Source: Clostridium neonatale (lineage in GTDB: Bacteria; Bacillota; Clostridia; Clostridiales; Clostridiaceae). From it: a stretch of DNA of 64,000 nt. Shown here one piece after another: positions 16,852 to 25,701 of this stretch; the first letter of the stretch is position 1; every line of letters begins with the position of its first letter. Location: positions 22,796-86,795 of the forward strand of contig NZ_LN890328.1 in NCBI RefSeq assembly GCF_001458595.1. Direction: 5' to 3'. Below the pieces are notes generated by a model that saw only the letters and a program-made list of their open reading frames with translations, ran no database searches and was not told the DNA's origin. The position numbers and the translations under genes are program-made.

Positions 16852-18309
16852 ATGTTTAGTGTGACAAACGACGGAAATAAGAATTTTAAAAATTTAGTAA
16901 ATGGGAAATGGGTATCCAGTGAAAGTAATAATTTTATAGATATAAATTCACCAATAGATAACTCTTTGGTAGGAAGAGTTCCAGCTATGACTAAAGATGA
17001 AGTTGATTTTATAATAAAAGGTGCTAAAGAAGCACAAAAGGAATGGGGAAAAATTACTTTAAACGAAAGAGCTGAGATTTTATATAAAGCTGCAGATCTT
17101 TTTGTTGAATATTCAGAAGAAATAGCTGAAATAATGATTAGGGAAATAGCAAAAGACAGAAAAAGTTCTATTTCAGAAGTGGTTAGAACTGCTGATTTTA
17201 TAAGATTTACAGCAGATACAGCTAAAAATATGTCAGGAGAAAGCATACCAGGTGATACATTTCCAGGGTATAAAAGAAATAAAATATCAGTTGTAAATAG
17301 AGTGCCTCTTGGAGTGGTACTTGCAATATCACCATTTAACTATCCGGTAAATCTTGCAGCATCTAAAATAGCACCAGCAATAATCGCTGGTAATTCAGTT
17401 GTATTAAAGCCAGCGACACAAGGAAGTCTTTGTGGAATATATTTAGCAAGAATATTTGAAGCAGCTGGAGTTCCAAAAGGAGTAATAAATACAATAACTG
17501 GTAGAGGAAGCGAAATAGGAGATTATATTACTACTCATAAGGGGATTGACTTTATAAACTTCACAGGAAGCAGTGCAGTTGGTGAAAGAATTTCTAAAAT
17601 TACAACTATGGTGCCTCTTTTAATGGAACTTGGTGGAAAGGATGCAGCAATAATATTAAAAGATGCTGATTTAGAACTTGCAGCAAGTAATATTATAGCT
17701 GGAGCATATTCATATTCAGGTCAAAGATGTACTGCAGTTAAGAGAGTTTTAGTAGAAGAAGAAATTGCAGATGCTTTAGTAGAAAAATTAAAAGAAAAGG
17801 TAGCTAAATTAAAAGTTGTTAATCCGTTAGAAGAACAAGGGGATGTTGTACCTCTTATAAACACTAAAAGCGCAGATTTTGTTTGTGAATTGATGGAAGA
17901 TGCAAAAGAAAAAGGTGCTGAGTTACTTTTTGGAGGAAAAAGAGAAGGAAATGTTATTTATCCAACACTATTTGATAAGGTGACAGAAGATATGAGACTT
18001 GCATGGGAAGAACCATTTGGACCAGTTCTTCCAATAATGAGAGTTAAAGATAGAGATGAAGCTATACGTATATCAAACGAATCAGAATATGGTCTTCAAG
18101 GAGCTGTATTTACAGAAAATATAGATAATGCATTTTATGTTGCTGATAAATTAGAGGTTGGTACAGTTCAAATTAATAACAAGACTGAAAGAGGTCCAGA
18201 TCATTTCCCATTCTTAGGAGTTAAATCTTCTGGAATTGGAACTCAAGGAATAAGATATTCTATTGAGGCTATGACTAGATTAAAAGGTACTGTTATTAAC
18301 TTAAGATAA
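16852..18309 (+). CDS. gapN: Non-phosphorylating NADP glyceraldehyde-3-phosphate dehydrogenase
   Basis: Oxidises glyceraldehyde-3-phosphate directly to 3-phosphoglycerate, making NADPH. It starts at ATG 16852 after GAGAAGG (485 residues, family length); a TTG-started frame from 16798 is longer but lacks a ribosome site. Aldehyde dehydrogenase motifs are SPFNYPVNLAASKIAPA, KPATQGS, NFTGSS, ELGGKDAAIILKDADLE with the general-base Glu, and SYSGQRCTAVKRVLV with the catalytic Cys. That last block is diagnostic of GapN among aldehyde dehydrogenases. Next to a flavin reductase it may help set the NADPH supply under stress. A terminator follows. Confidence 0.93.
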   Translation: MFSVTNDGNKNFKNLVNGKWVSSESNNFIDINSPIDNSLVGRVPAMTKDEVDFIIKGAKEAQKEWGKITLNERAEILYKAADLFVEYSEEIAEIMIREIAKDRKSSISEVVRTADFIRFTADTAKNMSGESIPGDTFPGYKRNKISVVNRVPLGVVLAISPFNYPVNLAASKIAPAIIAGNSVVLKPATQGSLCGIYLARIFEAAGVPKGVINTITGRGSEIGDYITTHKGIDFINFTGSSAVGERISKITTMVPLLMELGGKDAAIILKDADLELAASNIIAGAYSYSGQRCTAVKRVLVEEEIADALVEKLKEKVAKLKVVNPLEEQGDVVPLINTKSADFVCELMEDAKEKGAELLFGGKREGNVIYPTLFDKVTEDMRLAWEEPFGPVLPIMRVKDRDEAIRISNESEYGLQGAVFTENIDNAFYVADKLEVGTVQINNKTERGPDHFPFLGVKSSGIGTQGIRYSIEAMTRLKGTVINLR

Positions 18310-18360
18310 TAGCATTAGAGTATAATAATTTAAAAAGAAATTAAAATATTATATGAGAGG

Positions 18361-18410
18361 GCATGAAATTATAAATTACTAATATGTAAATATAATTTCA
18401 TGCTTTTTAT
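18361..18410 (+). terminator. Intrinsic terminator after gapN
   Basis: GCATGAAATTA/TAATTTCATGC stem (11 bp) followed by CTTTTTATATTTTTT. Confidence 0.8.
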
Positions 18411-18450
18411 ATTTTTTATAAAACATTTGATATAGATAATGTAAAAAAGC

Positions 18451-18510
18451 AACTTATAAAAAGAAATGATTATGTAACAGGTGTTACAGAAGTATTTCTT
18501 TTTATAAGTT
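18451..18510 (+). promoter_or_regulatory. Long palindrome with GTAACA-N2-TGTTAC operator
   Basis: A 60-base hairpin-forming region. The outer arms AACTTATAAAAAGAAAT and complement are perfect over 17 bp. The centre holds TGTAACAGGTGTTACA (18473-18488). The same GTAACA-N2-TGTTAC core recurs at 20625-20638. It lies about 130 bases before the hemerythrin gene and is best read as a binding site for the Crp/Fnr regulator encoded next door. Confidence 0.6.
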
Positions 18511-18639
18511 AAAATTAATTCAACAAAATAATTTATAAGTTACAGTAAGTATGAAAATAATAATATGAGCTCATGATTGGTTAAAATAGCAGAATAAAAG
18601 AAAAATATTTTTAAAGAAAAATAAAGCGAGGTATGTTAT

Positions 18640-19188
18640 ATGAATGCAATAGATATAATGGTAAAAGAACATGAAGTGATTACAAGAATGCTTAAAATTA
18701 TTAGAAAGATTTCGTTAAATATTTTAAATAATAAAGAAATAAATTATGAAGAATTTGAAACAATAATAGATTTTATAAGAAATTATGCTGATGGACACCA
18801 TCATAATAAAGAAGAAATAAAGCTTTTTAACAAAATGGTTGAGAATTTAGGCGCAGTTGGTGAGAAAATAATAAAACATGGAATGTTAGTTGAACATGAT
18901 ATGGGAAGAATGTATGTAAGAGACTTAGAAGAAGCTCTATCTAAAGTTAAAAAAGGATATGAAGAAGCTAAGCTTGATGTAATAGCAAATGCCATATCAT
19001 ATACACATCTTTTAGAAAGACACATTGAAAAAGAAAACAATGTTATATATAAATTTGCACAAAGAGAGCTAAAAGATGAGATACTTAAAGAAATAGATAT
19101 AGAATGTTTTAAATATGAAGAAGAGAATAAAGATGTTAAAAATAAGTATATAAGAATAGTTGAAAGCTTAGAAGAGAAATATAGATAA
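18640..19188 (+). CDS. Hemerythrin-domain protein
   Basis: 182-residue helical bundle with the HHE iron-ligand pattern: H11 (KEHEV), the HHHNKEE cluster at 53-59, H86 (VEHDMGR), and H128-E132 (RHIEKEN). Such proteins bind a di-iron centre and handle or sense O2 and NO. It starts with MNAIDIMVKEHEVI, typical of stand-alone clostridial members. AGCGAGG ribosome site. It stands directly upstream of a Crp/Fnr regulator and behind a palindromic operator, so a role in the response to oxygen or nitric oxide is likely. The fold is sure, the ligand is inferred. Confidence 0.9.
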   Translation: MNAIDIMVKEHEVITRMLKIIRKISLNILNNKEINYEEFETIIDFIRNYADGHHHNKEEIKLFNKMVENLGAVGEKIIKHGMLVEHDMGRMYVRDLEEALSKVKKGYEEAKLDVIANAISYTHLLERHIEKENNVIYKFAQRELKDEILKEIDIECFKYEEENKDVKNKYIRIVESLEEKYR

Positions 19189-19284
19189 GTTTATAATTTA
19201 TAGAGTATTTAACCAGAATATATATTGTACATTAAATAAATTTAATGTTAATCTAGATATAAAAGATTATAAAGGATGATATAT

Positions 19285-19986
19285 ATGAATACAGCTGGAA
19301 ACTCTAATATGTGTAAGGGTCATTGTGCAAGTGGAATTCCTTTATTTTATAATCTAGATTGCACTGAGCTATTGGAAGTAGTAAAAGCAATTGGAAGCAG
19401 AGAAGTAAAAAAAGGTGATGTGATATTTCAAGAAGGCGGTATATCAAATTCACTATGCTTTATAAATGAAGGAAAAGTTAAATTATATAAATATACAAAA
19501 GATGGGAAAGAACAGATACTTAGCATTCTATCAAAAAATGATTTTGTGGGAGATTTGGAGTTATTAAAAGAATCTCCTCATAAATTTAATGCAGAAGCTA
19601 TAGAAGATTGTAAGTTATGCATTATAACTAAAGATGAGATGAAAACACTGATGATGAATAATCCTGAAATGGGCATTAAAATTTTAGAAAGTGTTGCAGA
19701 AAAATTATCTCAAATGGAAGAATTAATCCAAAATTTAGCTACTAATGATATAGATGCAAGAGTGGCATATTTATTAATAGAACTCATTGAAAAATATGGA
19801 CATAGAAAAGATGACAATATAATTATAGAACTATCTATAACACGAGAAGACATGGCAAATTATATAGGCGTTACGAGGGAAACAATGAGTAGGAAGCTTA
19901 GGAAATTTGAAGATGATGGAATAATACAATTAGATGGAATGAAAAGGATAATTGTATTAAATGAAGAGAAATTAAAATTGATGTAA
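19285..19986 (+). CDS. Crp/Fnr-family transcriptional regulator
   Basis: 233 residues from ATG 19285, eight bases after AAAGGA. The cyclic-nucleotide-binding-like beta-roll has KKGDVIFQEGG, GKVKLYKYTKDGKEQILSIL and FVGDLELL. The C-terminal HTH_Crp has LSITREDMANYIGVTRETMSRKLRKFEDDGII. An N-terminal CKGHC plus NLDC and an internal EDCKLC supply several cysteines, so an iron-sulphur or thiol-based sensor is possible, though the spacing is not the Fnr one. Perfect palindromes TGTGA-N6-TCACA (15913) and GTAACA-N2-TGTTAC (18474, 20625) around it are candidate targets. It may act like HcpR-type regulators of nitrosative stress. Confidence 0.9.
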   Translation: MNTAGNSNMCKGHCASGIPLFYNLDCTELLEVVKAIGSREVKKGDVIFQEGGISNSLCFINEGKVKLYKYTKDGKEQILSILSKNDFVGDLELLKESPHKFNAEAIEDCKLCIITKDEMKTLMMNNPEMGIKILESVAEKLSQMEELIQNLATNDIDARVAYLLIELIEKYGHRKDDNIIIELSITREDMANYIGVTRETMSRKLRKFEDDGIIQLDGMKRIIVLNEEKLKLM

Positions 19987-20069
19987 TAATTAAATTGCTT
20001 TTATTTTCAATAGCCCTAGATTAAATATAGTATATGATTAAATTATTTATTGATAATTTGAAGTGTATT

Positions 20070-20104
20070 AGATGTTTATAAATATTTGTAATTTATAAAC
20101 ATCT
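20070..20104. repeat. Perfect 14-bp inverted repeat upstream of DUF805 gene
   Basis: Arms AGATGTTTATAAAT and complement with a 7-base spacer. No T-run follows, so it looks more like an operator or mRNA leader hairpin than a terminator. It lies about 50 bases before the DUF805 ribosome site. Confidence 0.5.
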
Positions 20105-20155
20105 GTAATAATATAATAATTGTATAGTATATTATTATAAGAAGGGAGGATGAAA

Positions 20156-20506
20156 ATGAGTTGGTATTTAAATGTACTTAAAAATTATGTGAATTTTAAT
20201 GGAAGAGCTAGAAGAAAAGAATATTGGATGTTTGTATTATTTAATGTTATTTTCGCAATTATATTGAATGTTATTGACTATTTACTTGGAACATCTCCAA
20301 TAATTTCTTTAATTTACAGCTTAGGAGTACTTATTCCTGGTATAGCAGTTTGTGTTAGGAGACTACATGACATTGGAAAAAGTGGATGGTGGTATTTTAT
20401 AAGTTTTATTCCGATTATAGGTGGTATATGGTTGCTTATATTACTTTGCAGGGATAGCCAATTAGAAAAAAATATTTATGGATTAAATCCTAAAGAAATC
20501 TTATAA
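20156..20506 (+). CDS. DUF805 membrane protein
   Basis: 116 residues; start at ATG 20156 (MSWYLNVLKNYVNF), six bases after GGGAGG, rather than at the ATG touching that site. Four predicted membrane helices. The DUF805 hallmarks are all present: NFNGRARRKEYWMFVLF near the N-terminus, VRRLHDIGKSGWWYF in the middle and a C-terminal GLNP. The family is common in bacteria but has no firm function. It is not clearly in an operon with the Crp/Fnr gene, since 170 bases with a palindrome separate them. Confidence 0.9.
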   Translation: MSWYLNVLKNYVNFNGRARRKEYWMFVLFNVIFAIILNVIDYLLGTSPIISLIYSLGVLIPGIAVCVRRLHDIGKSGWWYFISFIPIIGGIWLLILLCRDSQLEKNIYGLNPKEIL

Positions 20507-20510
20507 ATAA

Positions 20511-20613
20511 AGAAGCAGTAATAGTAGTTATATGCTCCTTTTTTGGTAGACATGTAAAACAATAAAAATGTCTATATAGAGGAGAAGTTAATATTGAGCT
20601 ATTACTGCTTTTT
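20511..20613 (+). terminator. Long compound hairpin terminator after DUF805 gene
   Basis: Outer stem AGCAGTAATAG/CTATTACTGCT, inner stems CTCC/GGAG and TAGACAT/ATGTCTA, and a CTTTTTATTATATTTT tail. At about 100 bases it is unusually large for a terminator, so a processed small RNA is an alternative. Confidence 0.6.
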
Positions 20614-20624
20614 ATTATATTTTA

Positions 20625-20638
20625 GTAACAAATGTTAC
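20625..20638. promoter_or_regulatory. GTAACA-N2-TGTTAC palindrome
   Basis: The perfect palindrome GTAACAAATGTTAC, with the same two arms as the site at 18474-18487. It is 140 bases upstream of the orphan gene at 20778 and a candidate operator for the Crp/Fnr regulator. Confidence 0.55.
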
Positions 20639-20777
20639 ATACAAAAACAAGTTAAAAAGATATAATAATTTTAACAAAAATTTAATTATAAGAAGTTTTT
20701 ATTACATATAAGTATGAAAATCGTAGATATTAATTAGAATAATTTTTATACTAGATTTTAATTTAGGAGGAATACAT

Positions 20778-21416
20778 ATGAGCGCTTTTTTAGGAAAAAT
20801 CCATTATTGGTTATTTAATAAAATATTATGGTTTGAAAATCTAGAGGATGAGATAGTGAACCTTGCAAAAGATGAAGGTTTAAATATAGAAAAGTTGAAA
20901 ATGCATGCCGAAGAAAGATATGGTGAGAAATTACCACATAAATCACTTGAAGAATTAATAGATCACAGCAATATACATGGATGGTTACAAAATAAGATTC
21001 ATAATGCAGAAGGAAGAATGGCTTTTTATACTAAAACAATTTTAGAAAATGATAATCTATCTTTGACTAAAATTGAAAATATATATAAAGAACAAGGTAT
21101 AAAAGCAGCTGATGAAGTTAAAAATGAAGAGCAAGATATAAAAAATGCACAAGATATATTTACAGAAGTTAATAATTATATTTTAGATGGTATGCCATGT
21201 GATAGAGTTAATGAATTTATAGAGCTTAGTGACGAAAAGGTAACATGGAAAAGAAGAGTATGTGTCCATAAAGAAACATGGGAAAAAGAAGGAGTGGATG
21301 TTAGTATATTCTATAGTTTAAGAAACTTATGGATTGAAGCATTCGTGAAGAATTTAAATAATAACTTTAGATATATATTTAGTGAGGATGAAACTTTTTC
21401 TATAGAAAGAATATAA
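20778..21416 (+). CDS. Orphan helical protein, function unknown
   Basis: 212 residues, start after a strong TTAGGAGG site. I do not recognise a family. It appears all-helical and soluble, with no signal peptide or membrane helix. Acidic and His-bearing stretches (MHAEERYGEKLPHKSLEELIDHS, IHGWLQNKIHNAEGR) and a later CVHKETWEKEGVDVS segment could bind metal, but no known motif is complete. An operator-like palindrome shared with the hemerythrin gene suggests the same stress regulon. The next feature is the tyrS T-box leader, so it is probably monocistronic. Confidence 0.7.
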   Translation: MSAFLGKIHYWLFNKILWFENLEDEIVNLAKDEGLNIEKLKMHAEERYGEKLPHKSLEELIDHSNIHGWLQNKIHNAEGRMAFYTKTILENDNLSLTKIENIYKEQGIKAADEVKNEEQDIKNAQDIFTEVNNYILDGMPCDRVNEFIELSDEKVTWKRRVCVHKETWEKEGVDVSIFYSLRNLWIEAFVKNLNNNFRYIFSEDETFSIERI

Positions 21417-21559
21417 GTAAGTATTGACTTTTTAGAAAAATAATAGTAGTATTAAAATAATTTAATATGGCATAACGAAAACTTATAGTACAAAATCTAT
21501 ATTTTGGAGTATAAGATATGAAAAGCTATGATAAGAATAAGTAGTAATATATAATCCAA

Positions 21560-21810
21560 ACAGAAAGTAACCGGTTGATGAGAGGTGCATGGTAGTTTAT
21601 TATGAATACATCTTTGAGCTTCACACCAAACGATTTTTTATCTAGTAGGCTGTGACGTAACCTGCACACGTTATAGTGCTAGAGTATAACCCATGTAAAG
21701 CAATGGAGTACTCGAAGAGGTAGACAATGTGAGTTGTCTATAAACTAAGGTGGTAACACGAGATATTCTCTCGTCCTTTTGATATTCAAGAGGACGGGAG
21801 TTTTTTATTT
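21560..21810 (+). promoter_or_regulatory. Tyrosine T-box leader of tyrS
   Basis: The T-box core AAGGTGGTAACACGAG (21747-21762) is followed by a terminator stem (about 21768-21800, CTCGTCC/GGACGGGAG) and TTTTTT. In stem I the arrangement GAA-TAC-A places a tyrosine specifier codon at 21607-21609, which fits the downstream tyrosyl-tRNA synthetase. Uncharged tRNA-Tyr would stabilise the antiterminator and let tyrS be transcribed. The T-box is clear; the exact specifier is read by analogy. Confidence 0.88.
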
Positions 21811-21998
21811 TCTCAGAATTTATAGTGAATCTGAAACTGTTAAAATAGTACTATTTAAGGATATAATAGATTTTAATAATTTTTTTAAATAGCTGTAAAA
21901 TTTACATTATCACTTTAAGAAGAGAACTTATGCAAGCATTTCATGAATCTTATAGAACTTGCTTATATTAAAAAATATAATATAAGGAGAGTTTTGAA

Positions 21999-23207
21999 AT
22001 GAACAAAACAATTGATGAACAATTAAGGATTATAATGAAGGGAGTAGATACTATTGTAAGCGAAGAAAGCTTAAGAAAAAAATTAGAAAAATGCGAAAAA
22101 GAAAATAAAAAGCTTACAATAAAACTTGGCCTTGATCCAAGTGCACCAGATATACATTTAGGCCATGCAGTTGTATTACGTAAAATTAAACAAATGCAGG
22201 ATTTGGGGCATAAGGCAGTAATTATAATTGGAGATTTTACAGGAAAGATAGGAGATCCAACAGGAAAAGCTAAAGGAAGAAAAGCGTTAACAGATGAACA
22301 AGTAAAAGCTAATGCAGAAACTTATAAAGAGCAAATATTTAAAGTTTTAGACAAAGATAAGACTGAGATTAGATTTAATAGTGAATGGCTTTCAAAATTA
22401 GCCTTTGATGATGTATTAAATCTTGCAGCGACAACTACTGTAGCGCGTATGATGGAAAGAGATGATTTTCAAAAAAGATTTAAGAATAATGTGCCAATAG
22501 GGATTCATGAATTCTTTTACCCATTGATGCAAGCCTACGATTCAGTAGCATTAGAGGCAGATATAGAGCTCGGTGGAACTGATCAGACTTTTAATATCTT
22601 AATGGGAAGAACACTTCAAAAGGCAAAAGGACAGGAAGAGCAAGTGGCAATGTTTATGCCTATTCTTGAAGGATTAGATGGAATAGAAAAAATGAGTAAG
22701 AGCCTTGGAAATTATATCGGAGTTAGTGAACCAGCAAATGTAATGTTTAAAAAGGTTATGGAGATACCAGATAATCTTATAATTAAATACTTTGAACTTG
22801 CAACTGATGAACATCCAGATATTGTAGATAAAATAAAGGAGCAATTGAAGAATGGAAAAAACCCAAGAGATGTTAAATTTGAGTTAGCTAAAATTATAAC
22901 AGGACTATATCACTCAGATGAAGAAGTAAAAGAGTCAATTAAATTTTATGATGCAGCATTTAGTAAAAAATCAATTCCAGAAAATATTCCAGAAATAAAA
23001 ATGAATGATAGCATAAAGCATTTAGAAGATATTATACAATTGCTTATTGATGATAATTTTATTCAAAGTAAAAGTGAAATAAGAAGGCTTATAAGTCAAG
23101 GTGGAGTCCAAATAAATGGTGAAAAAATAAATGAAATCAGTGCAATATTAAACAATGGTGATGTTATTAAAATTGGAAAGAAAAAGTTCGTTAAGATAGT
23201 TCTATAG
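21999..23207 (+). CDS. tyrS: Tyrosyl-tRNA synthetase
   Basis: Charges tRNA-Tyr. 402 residues. The class I signature HLGH is at residues 53-56 and [11 protein letters not shown] near 233. The tyrosine-binding segment [15 protein letters not shown] is present, and a C-terminal S4 RNA-binding domain starts at about residue 340 ([23 protein letters not shown]). The N-terminus matches the bacterial TyrS type 2 (TyrZ-like) group, in which the HIGH motif reads HLGH. AAGGAGAG ribosome site. It is controlled by the upstream T-box. Confidence 0.95.
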   Translation: MNKTIDEQLRIIMKGVDTIVSEESLRKKLEKCEKENKKLTIKLGLDPSAPDIHLGHAVVLRKIKQMQDLGHKAVIIIGDFTGKIGDPTGKAKGRKALTDEQVKANAETYKEQIFKVLDKDKTEIRFNSEWLSKLAFDDVLNLAATTTVARMMERDDFQKRFKNNVPIGIHEFFYPLMQAYDSVALEADIELGGTDQTFNILMGRTLQKAKGQEEQVAMFMPILEGLDGIEKMSKSLGNYIGVSEPANVMFKKVMEIPDNLIIKYFELATDEHPDIVDKIKEQLKNGKNPRDVKFELAKIITGLYHSDEEVKESIKFYDAAFSKKSIPENIPEIKMNDSIKHLEDIIQLLIDDNFIQSKSEIRRLISQGGVQINGEKINEISAILNNGDVIKIGKKKFVKIVL

Positions 23208-23269
23208 GCTGAAAGTAATTTTAGAGTTGCTATGTAGGCCATTAATAGTATATAAAAAATTAAATAAAT

Positions 23270-23305
23270 AAGGATACAGTATTTTAGGCTGTATCCTTAA
23301 ATTTT
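23270..23305. terminator. tyrS terminator, probably bidirectional
   Basis: AAGGATACAG/CTGTATCCTT perfect 10-bp stem followed by AAATTTTT. It lies between two convergent genes. Confidence 0.8.
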
Positions 23306-23315
23306 TAGATAAAAA

Positions 23316-23621
23316 CTACTTTATAGGCAGAAATTTAGATCTTATACATCGACTAGTGTTTTGGATTAGCTTTCTGATTTCTCTAGAAGAAGATCTATCA
23401 TTATGTTCTTCATTATTTTTATCTGATAATAATAAAGATCCTATATGCTTAAAAGAATCAGATGACTTTGAATCATTATTATTGTTTATAGTATACTGAT
23501 CGAATGAAGATAAATTAGATGTCATATAATTCTTATCATTAAAAATAAATGTTTGAAAACATATAAATATACCTATAAAAATTATAAGTGGTATTGATAG
23601 CTTCAATAATAATTTAATCAA
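23316..23621 (-). CDS. Small membrane-anchored protein, unknown
   Basis: About 101 residues. The start is placed at TTG 23621, six bases after AAAAGGAG; a reading from ATG 23645 would run through that site. One N-terminal membrane helix (LLLKLSIPLIIFIGIFICF) precedes a low-complexity, Asn/Ser/Asp-rich outer segment and a basic tail. I recognise no family. Its codon use is native. It is downstream of the ABC operon on the same strand but separated by about 90 bases; it could be a late gene of that operon or independent. Confidence 0.6.
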   Translation of the reverse strand: MIKLLLKLSIPLIIFIGIFICFQTFIFNDKNYMTSNLSSFDQYTINNNNDSKSSDSFKHIGSLLLSDKNNEEHNDRSSSREIRKLIQNTSRCIRSKFLPIK

Positions 23622-23713
23622 AATCAACTCCTTTTCTATTATCATACAAAGTATTGAAAATATTACATATTTAATTATCGATATTTTGTTAAATACTTTA
23701 TATATTTTTACTG

Positions 23714-24526
23714 TTATTCCAAATTAAGTTTATTTTTCAATATATATCTAGTGATTAAGAAGAATATAGTAAACCAAAGGGCATTTATAAAGGCAGCTCC
23801 TAAGCCTATAAGATGTACAAGTGCTGTCATATTAGATTGGAACACTAAACTCATATATTCACTAAAACTATTAGGAATTAAAAGCATAATTGATGAGAAA
23901 ATTGTATTCATAATTATATTTAAAACTATGAAGGCACCAAATGATCCAAGAATCTTCATTTTAGGCAATAAGTGTCCGATTGAAATTGAAGTATATATTA
24001 AAGTGATATTTAAAGCAAGTTGTAGTAAACCAGCTACTAAGAATTCTATACCTACAAGTATAAGCAATCTACCAAATTCAGAGTAAGCTTTAGAAAATGC
24101 TTCAGGTATTATTGAAAAGAAGTTACCAAATGCTTCTCTGTTATACATCATGATTATTATTGATAATATAGCAACAAAAATACTAACTAAACTCCAAATT
24201 ATAGCAGAAATAAGTTTTGAAGATATATTTGAAGTTGTAGAAACAGGAAGTGTATTCATTAAATAACCTTCATCACCAAGTAAGTTTTTATAAAAACGCT
24301 GTATTATTATAAATATTGTTACTATAAATACGGCTGCCATTGTAGCACCATAGGTAAATATGCTAACTACAGCAGGTATTCCGCCAAGAAAGTCCATGTT
24401 TACGCCATCTAATTTAGTCCCAATAAATATTTTTACGATAAAAGCAAAGATTAAAAGAGCACCATAAAGGGGTAATAATATTCTACTTGTTGCTTTAAAT
24501 TCATATTTTAATAACTTTCCTAACAT
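23714..24526 (-). CDS. ABC-2 type transporter permease
   Basis: 270 residues with six or more membrane helices. It begins MLGKLLKYEFKATSRILLPLY, the usual start of permeases paired with YtrA-type regulators. GDEGYLMNTLPVS is a conserved loop of this group. It overlaps the ATPase stop by seven bases, so the two are translationally coupled. It probably forms an exporter with the ATPase, acting in antibiotic or cell-envelope stress as for Bacillus YtrBC relatives. The substrate is unknown. Confidence 0.87.
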   Translation of the reverse strand: MLGKLLKYEFKATSRILLPLYGALLIFAFIVKIFIGTKLDGVNMDFLGGIPAVVSIFTYGATMAAVFIVTIFIIIQRFYKNLLGDEGYLMNTLPVSTTSNISSKLISAIIWSLVSIFVAILSIIIMMYNREAFGNFFSIIPEAFSKAYSEFGRLLILVGIEFLVAGLLQLALNITLIYTSISIGHLLPKMKILGSFGAFIVLNIIMNTIFSSIMLLIPNSFSEYMSLVFQSNMTALVHLIGLGAAFINALWFTIFFLITRYILKNKLNLE

Positions 24527-25269
24527 TTGAACACCTCCCTAAATAAAGAATCAACACTTTTTCCTTCATCTTCTCTAATTTCATCAACAGTCTTTTCAAG
24601 AGCTATCTCACCGTGTGAAATGAAGATGACATCATCTAGTATTCGCTCTATATCTGAAATAAGATGAGTAGTTATTATAATAGTAGCATCTTCATTATAG
24701 TTAGTTAATATTGTGTTTAATATATAATCTCTTGCAGCAGGATCAACACCGGCTATTGGTTCATCTAGAAAATAAAGTTTTGCTTCTCTGCTCATCACTA
24801 GAATAAGCTGAACCTTTTCTTTGGTACCCTTTGACATAGTTTTTAATTTATCATTAGGATTAATATTTAGCTTTTTTAGCATATCATAAGCTTTTTCAGA
24901 GTTAAAATTTTCATAAAAATCTCTAAAGAAGCTTATGATATCAGAAACTTTCATCCAATCATTTAAATAGGTTCTTTCAGGCAAGTATGAAACCATCTTT
25001 TTAGTTTCAATTCCAGGATGCATTCCATTTATTAAAATTTCACCACTTGTAGGAGTTAAAAGGCCATTAGCAATTTTGGTTAATGTACTTTTCCCGCTAC
25101 CATTTGGTCCAAGAAGACCAACAATTCTACCTCTTTTTATTGAAAGGTTTATTCCTTTCAAAGCTTGTTTGTTAGAAAAGGTCTTAACTAAGTTTTTACA
25201 TTCAAGTATAGGATTATCATTTAATATTTCATCATTAGTAGGAGAAGTAGTTAAATTATTAGTGTTCAT
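24520..25269 (-). CDS. ABC transporter ATP-binding protein
   Basis: 249 residues. Walker A GLLGPNGSGKSTLTK, signature MSKGTKEKVQLILVMSR (a degenerate SKGxxxK version, as usual for this subgroup), Walker B KLYFLDEPIAGVDP and H-loop TTHLI. A roughly 20-residue N-terminal extension precedes the ATPase core. It sits between a GntR regulator (three-base gap) and the permease (overlap) as the middle gene of a three-gene operon. Confidence 0.93.
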   Translation of the reverse strand: MNTNNLTTSPTNDEILNDNPILECKNLVKTFSNKQALKGINLSIKRGRIVGLLGPNGSGKSTLTKIANGLLTPTSGEILINGMHPGIETKKMVSYLPERTYLNDWMKVSDIISFFRDFYENFNSEKAYDMLKKLNINPNDKLKTMSKGTKEKVQLILVMSREAKLYFLDEPIAGVDPAARDYILNTILTNYNEDATIIITTHLISDIERILDDVIFISHGEIALEKTVDEIREDEGKSVDSLFREVFKC

Positions 25270-25271
25270 TA

Positions 25272-25640
25272 TTATTTCATCTCCTTTGCAATATTTTCCA
25301 TAAGCGCAATAGCTTCTTTTCTGCCAAAGCCTATCTTTTCCATGTTATTTAAAAATTTTTCAATTTGCTCTCTTGCTAAATCTTTTCTCATATTTTCAAC
25401 CATATTACTATCCTCCGTAATAAATCTACCACTTGTTCTCTGGCTAAAAACCAAACCGATTCTTTCAAGCTCTGAAAGAGCTTTTTGCATTGTATTTGGA
25501 TTGACAGCAGCCTCACTTGCTAAGTCTCTAACTGATGGAAGTTTTTCTCCAACTTTATATTGGCCACATATTATTTTTAGTTGAATCTGTTCCATAAGTT
25601 GCAAATATATTGGTCTATCATCTGTGAATTGCCATGTCAT
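25272..25640 (-). CDS. GntR-family regulator, YtrA subfamily
   Basis: 122 residues: an N-terminal GntR winged helix (DDRPIYLQLMEQIQLKIICGQYKVGEKLPSVRDLASEAAVNPNTMQKALSEL) and only a short C-terminal dimerisation tail, the YtrA layout. It is the first gene of an operon with the ABC ATPase and permease. A long palindrome covers its promoter, so it is almost certainly autoregulated and represses the transporter until a cell-envelope signal arrives. The inducer is unknown. Confidence 0.92.
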   Translation of the reverse strand: MTWQFTDDRPIYLQLMEQIQLKIICGQYKVGEKLPSVRDLASEAAVNPNTMQKALSELERIGLVFSQRTSGRFITEDSNMVENMRKDLAREQIEKFLNNMEKIGFGRKEAIALMENIAKEMK

Positions 25641-25656
25641 AATCTCACTCCTTTTG

Positions 25657-25701
25657 TATTATTATATTATTGTACTAAGTTCTTAATACAATAATATAAT
25701 A
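25657..25701 (-). promoter_or_regulatory. GntR/YtrA operator and promoter
   Basis: A perfect 15-bp inverted repeat (25660-25674 and 25687-25701) with inner TTGTACTA...TAATACAA. It lies just upstream of the GntR gene and covers its likely promoter. This fits the long palindromic operators of YtrA regulators. Confidence 0.65.

Noticed and set aside
18451..18510. gapN or upstream terminator
   Set aside because: A proper U-tailed terminator is already at 18361-18410; this hairpin lacks a T-run and holds an operator-like core that recurs at 20625.
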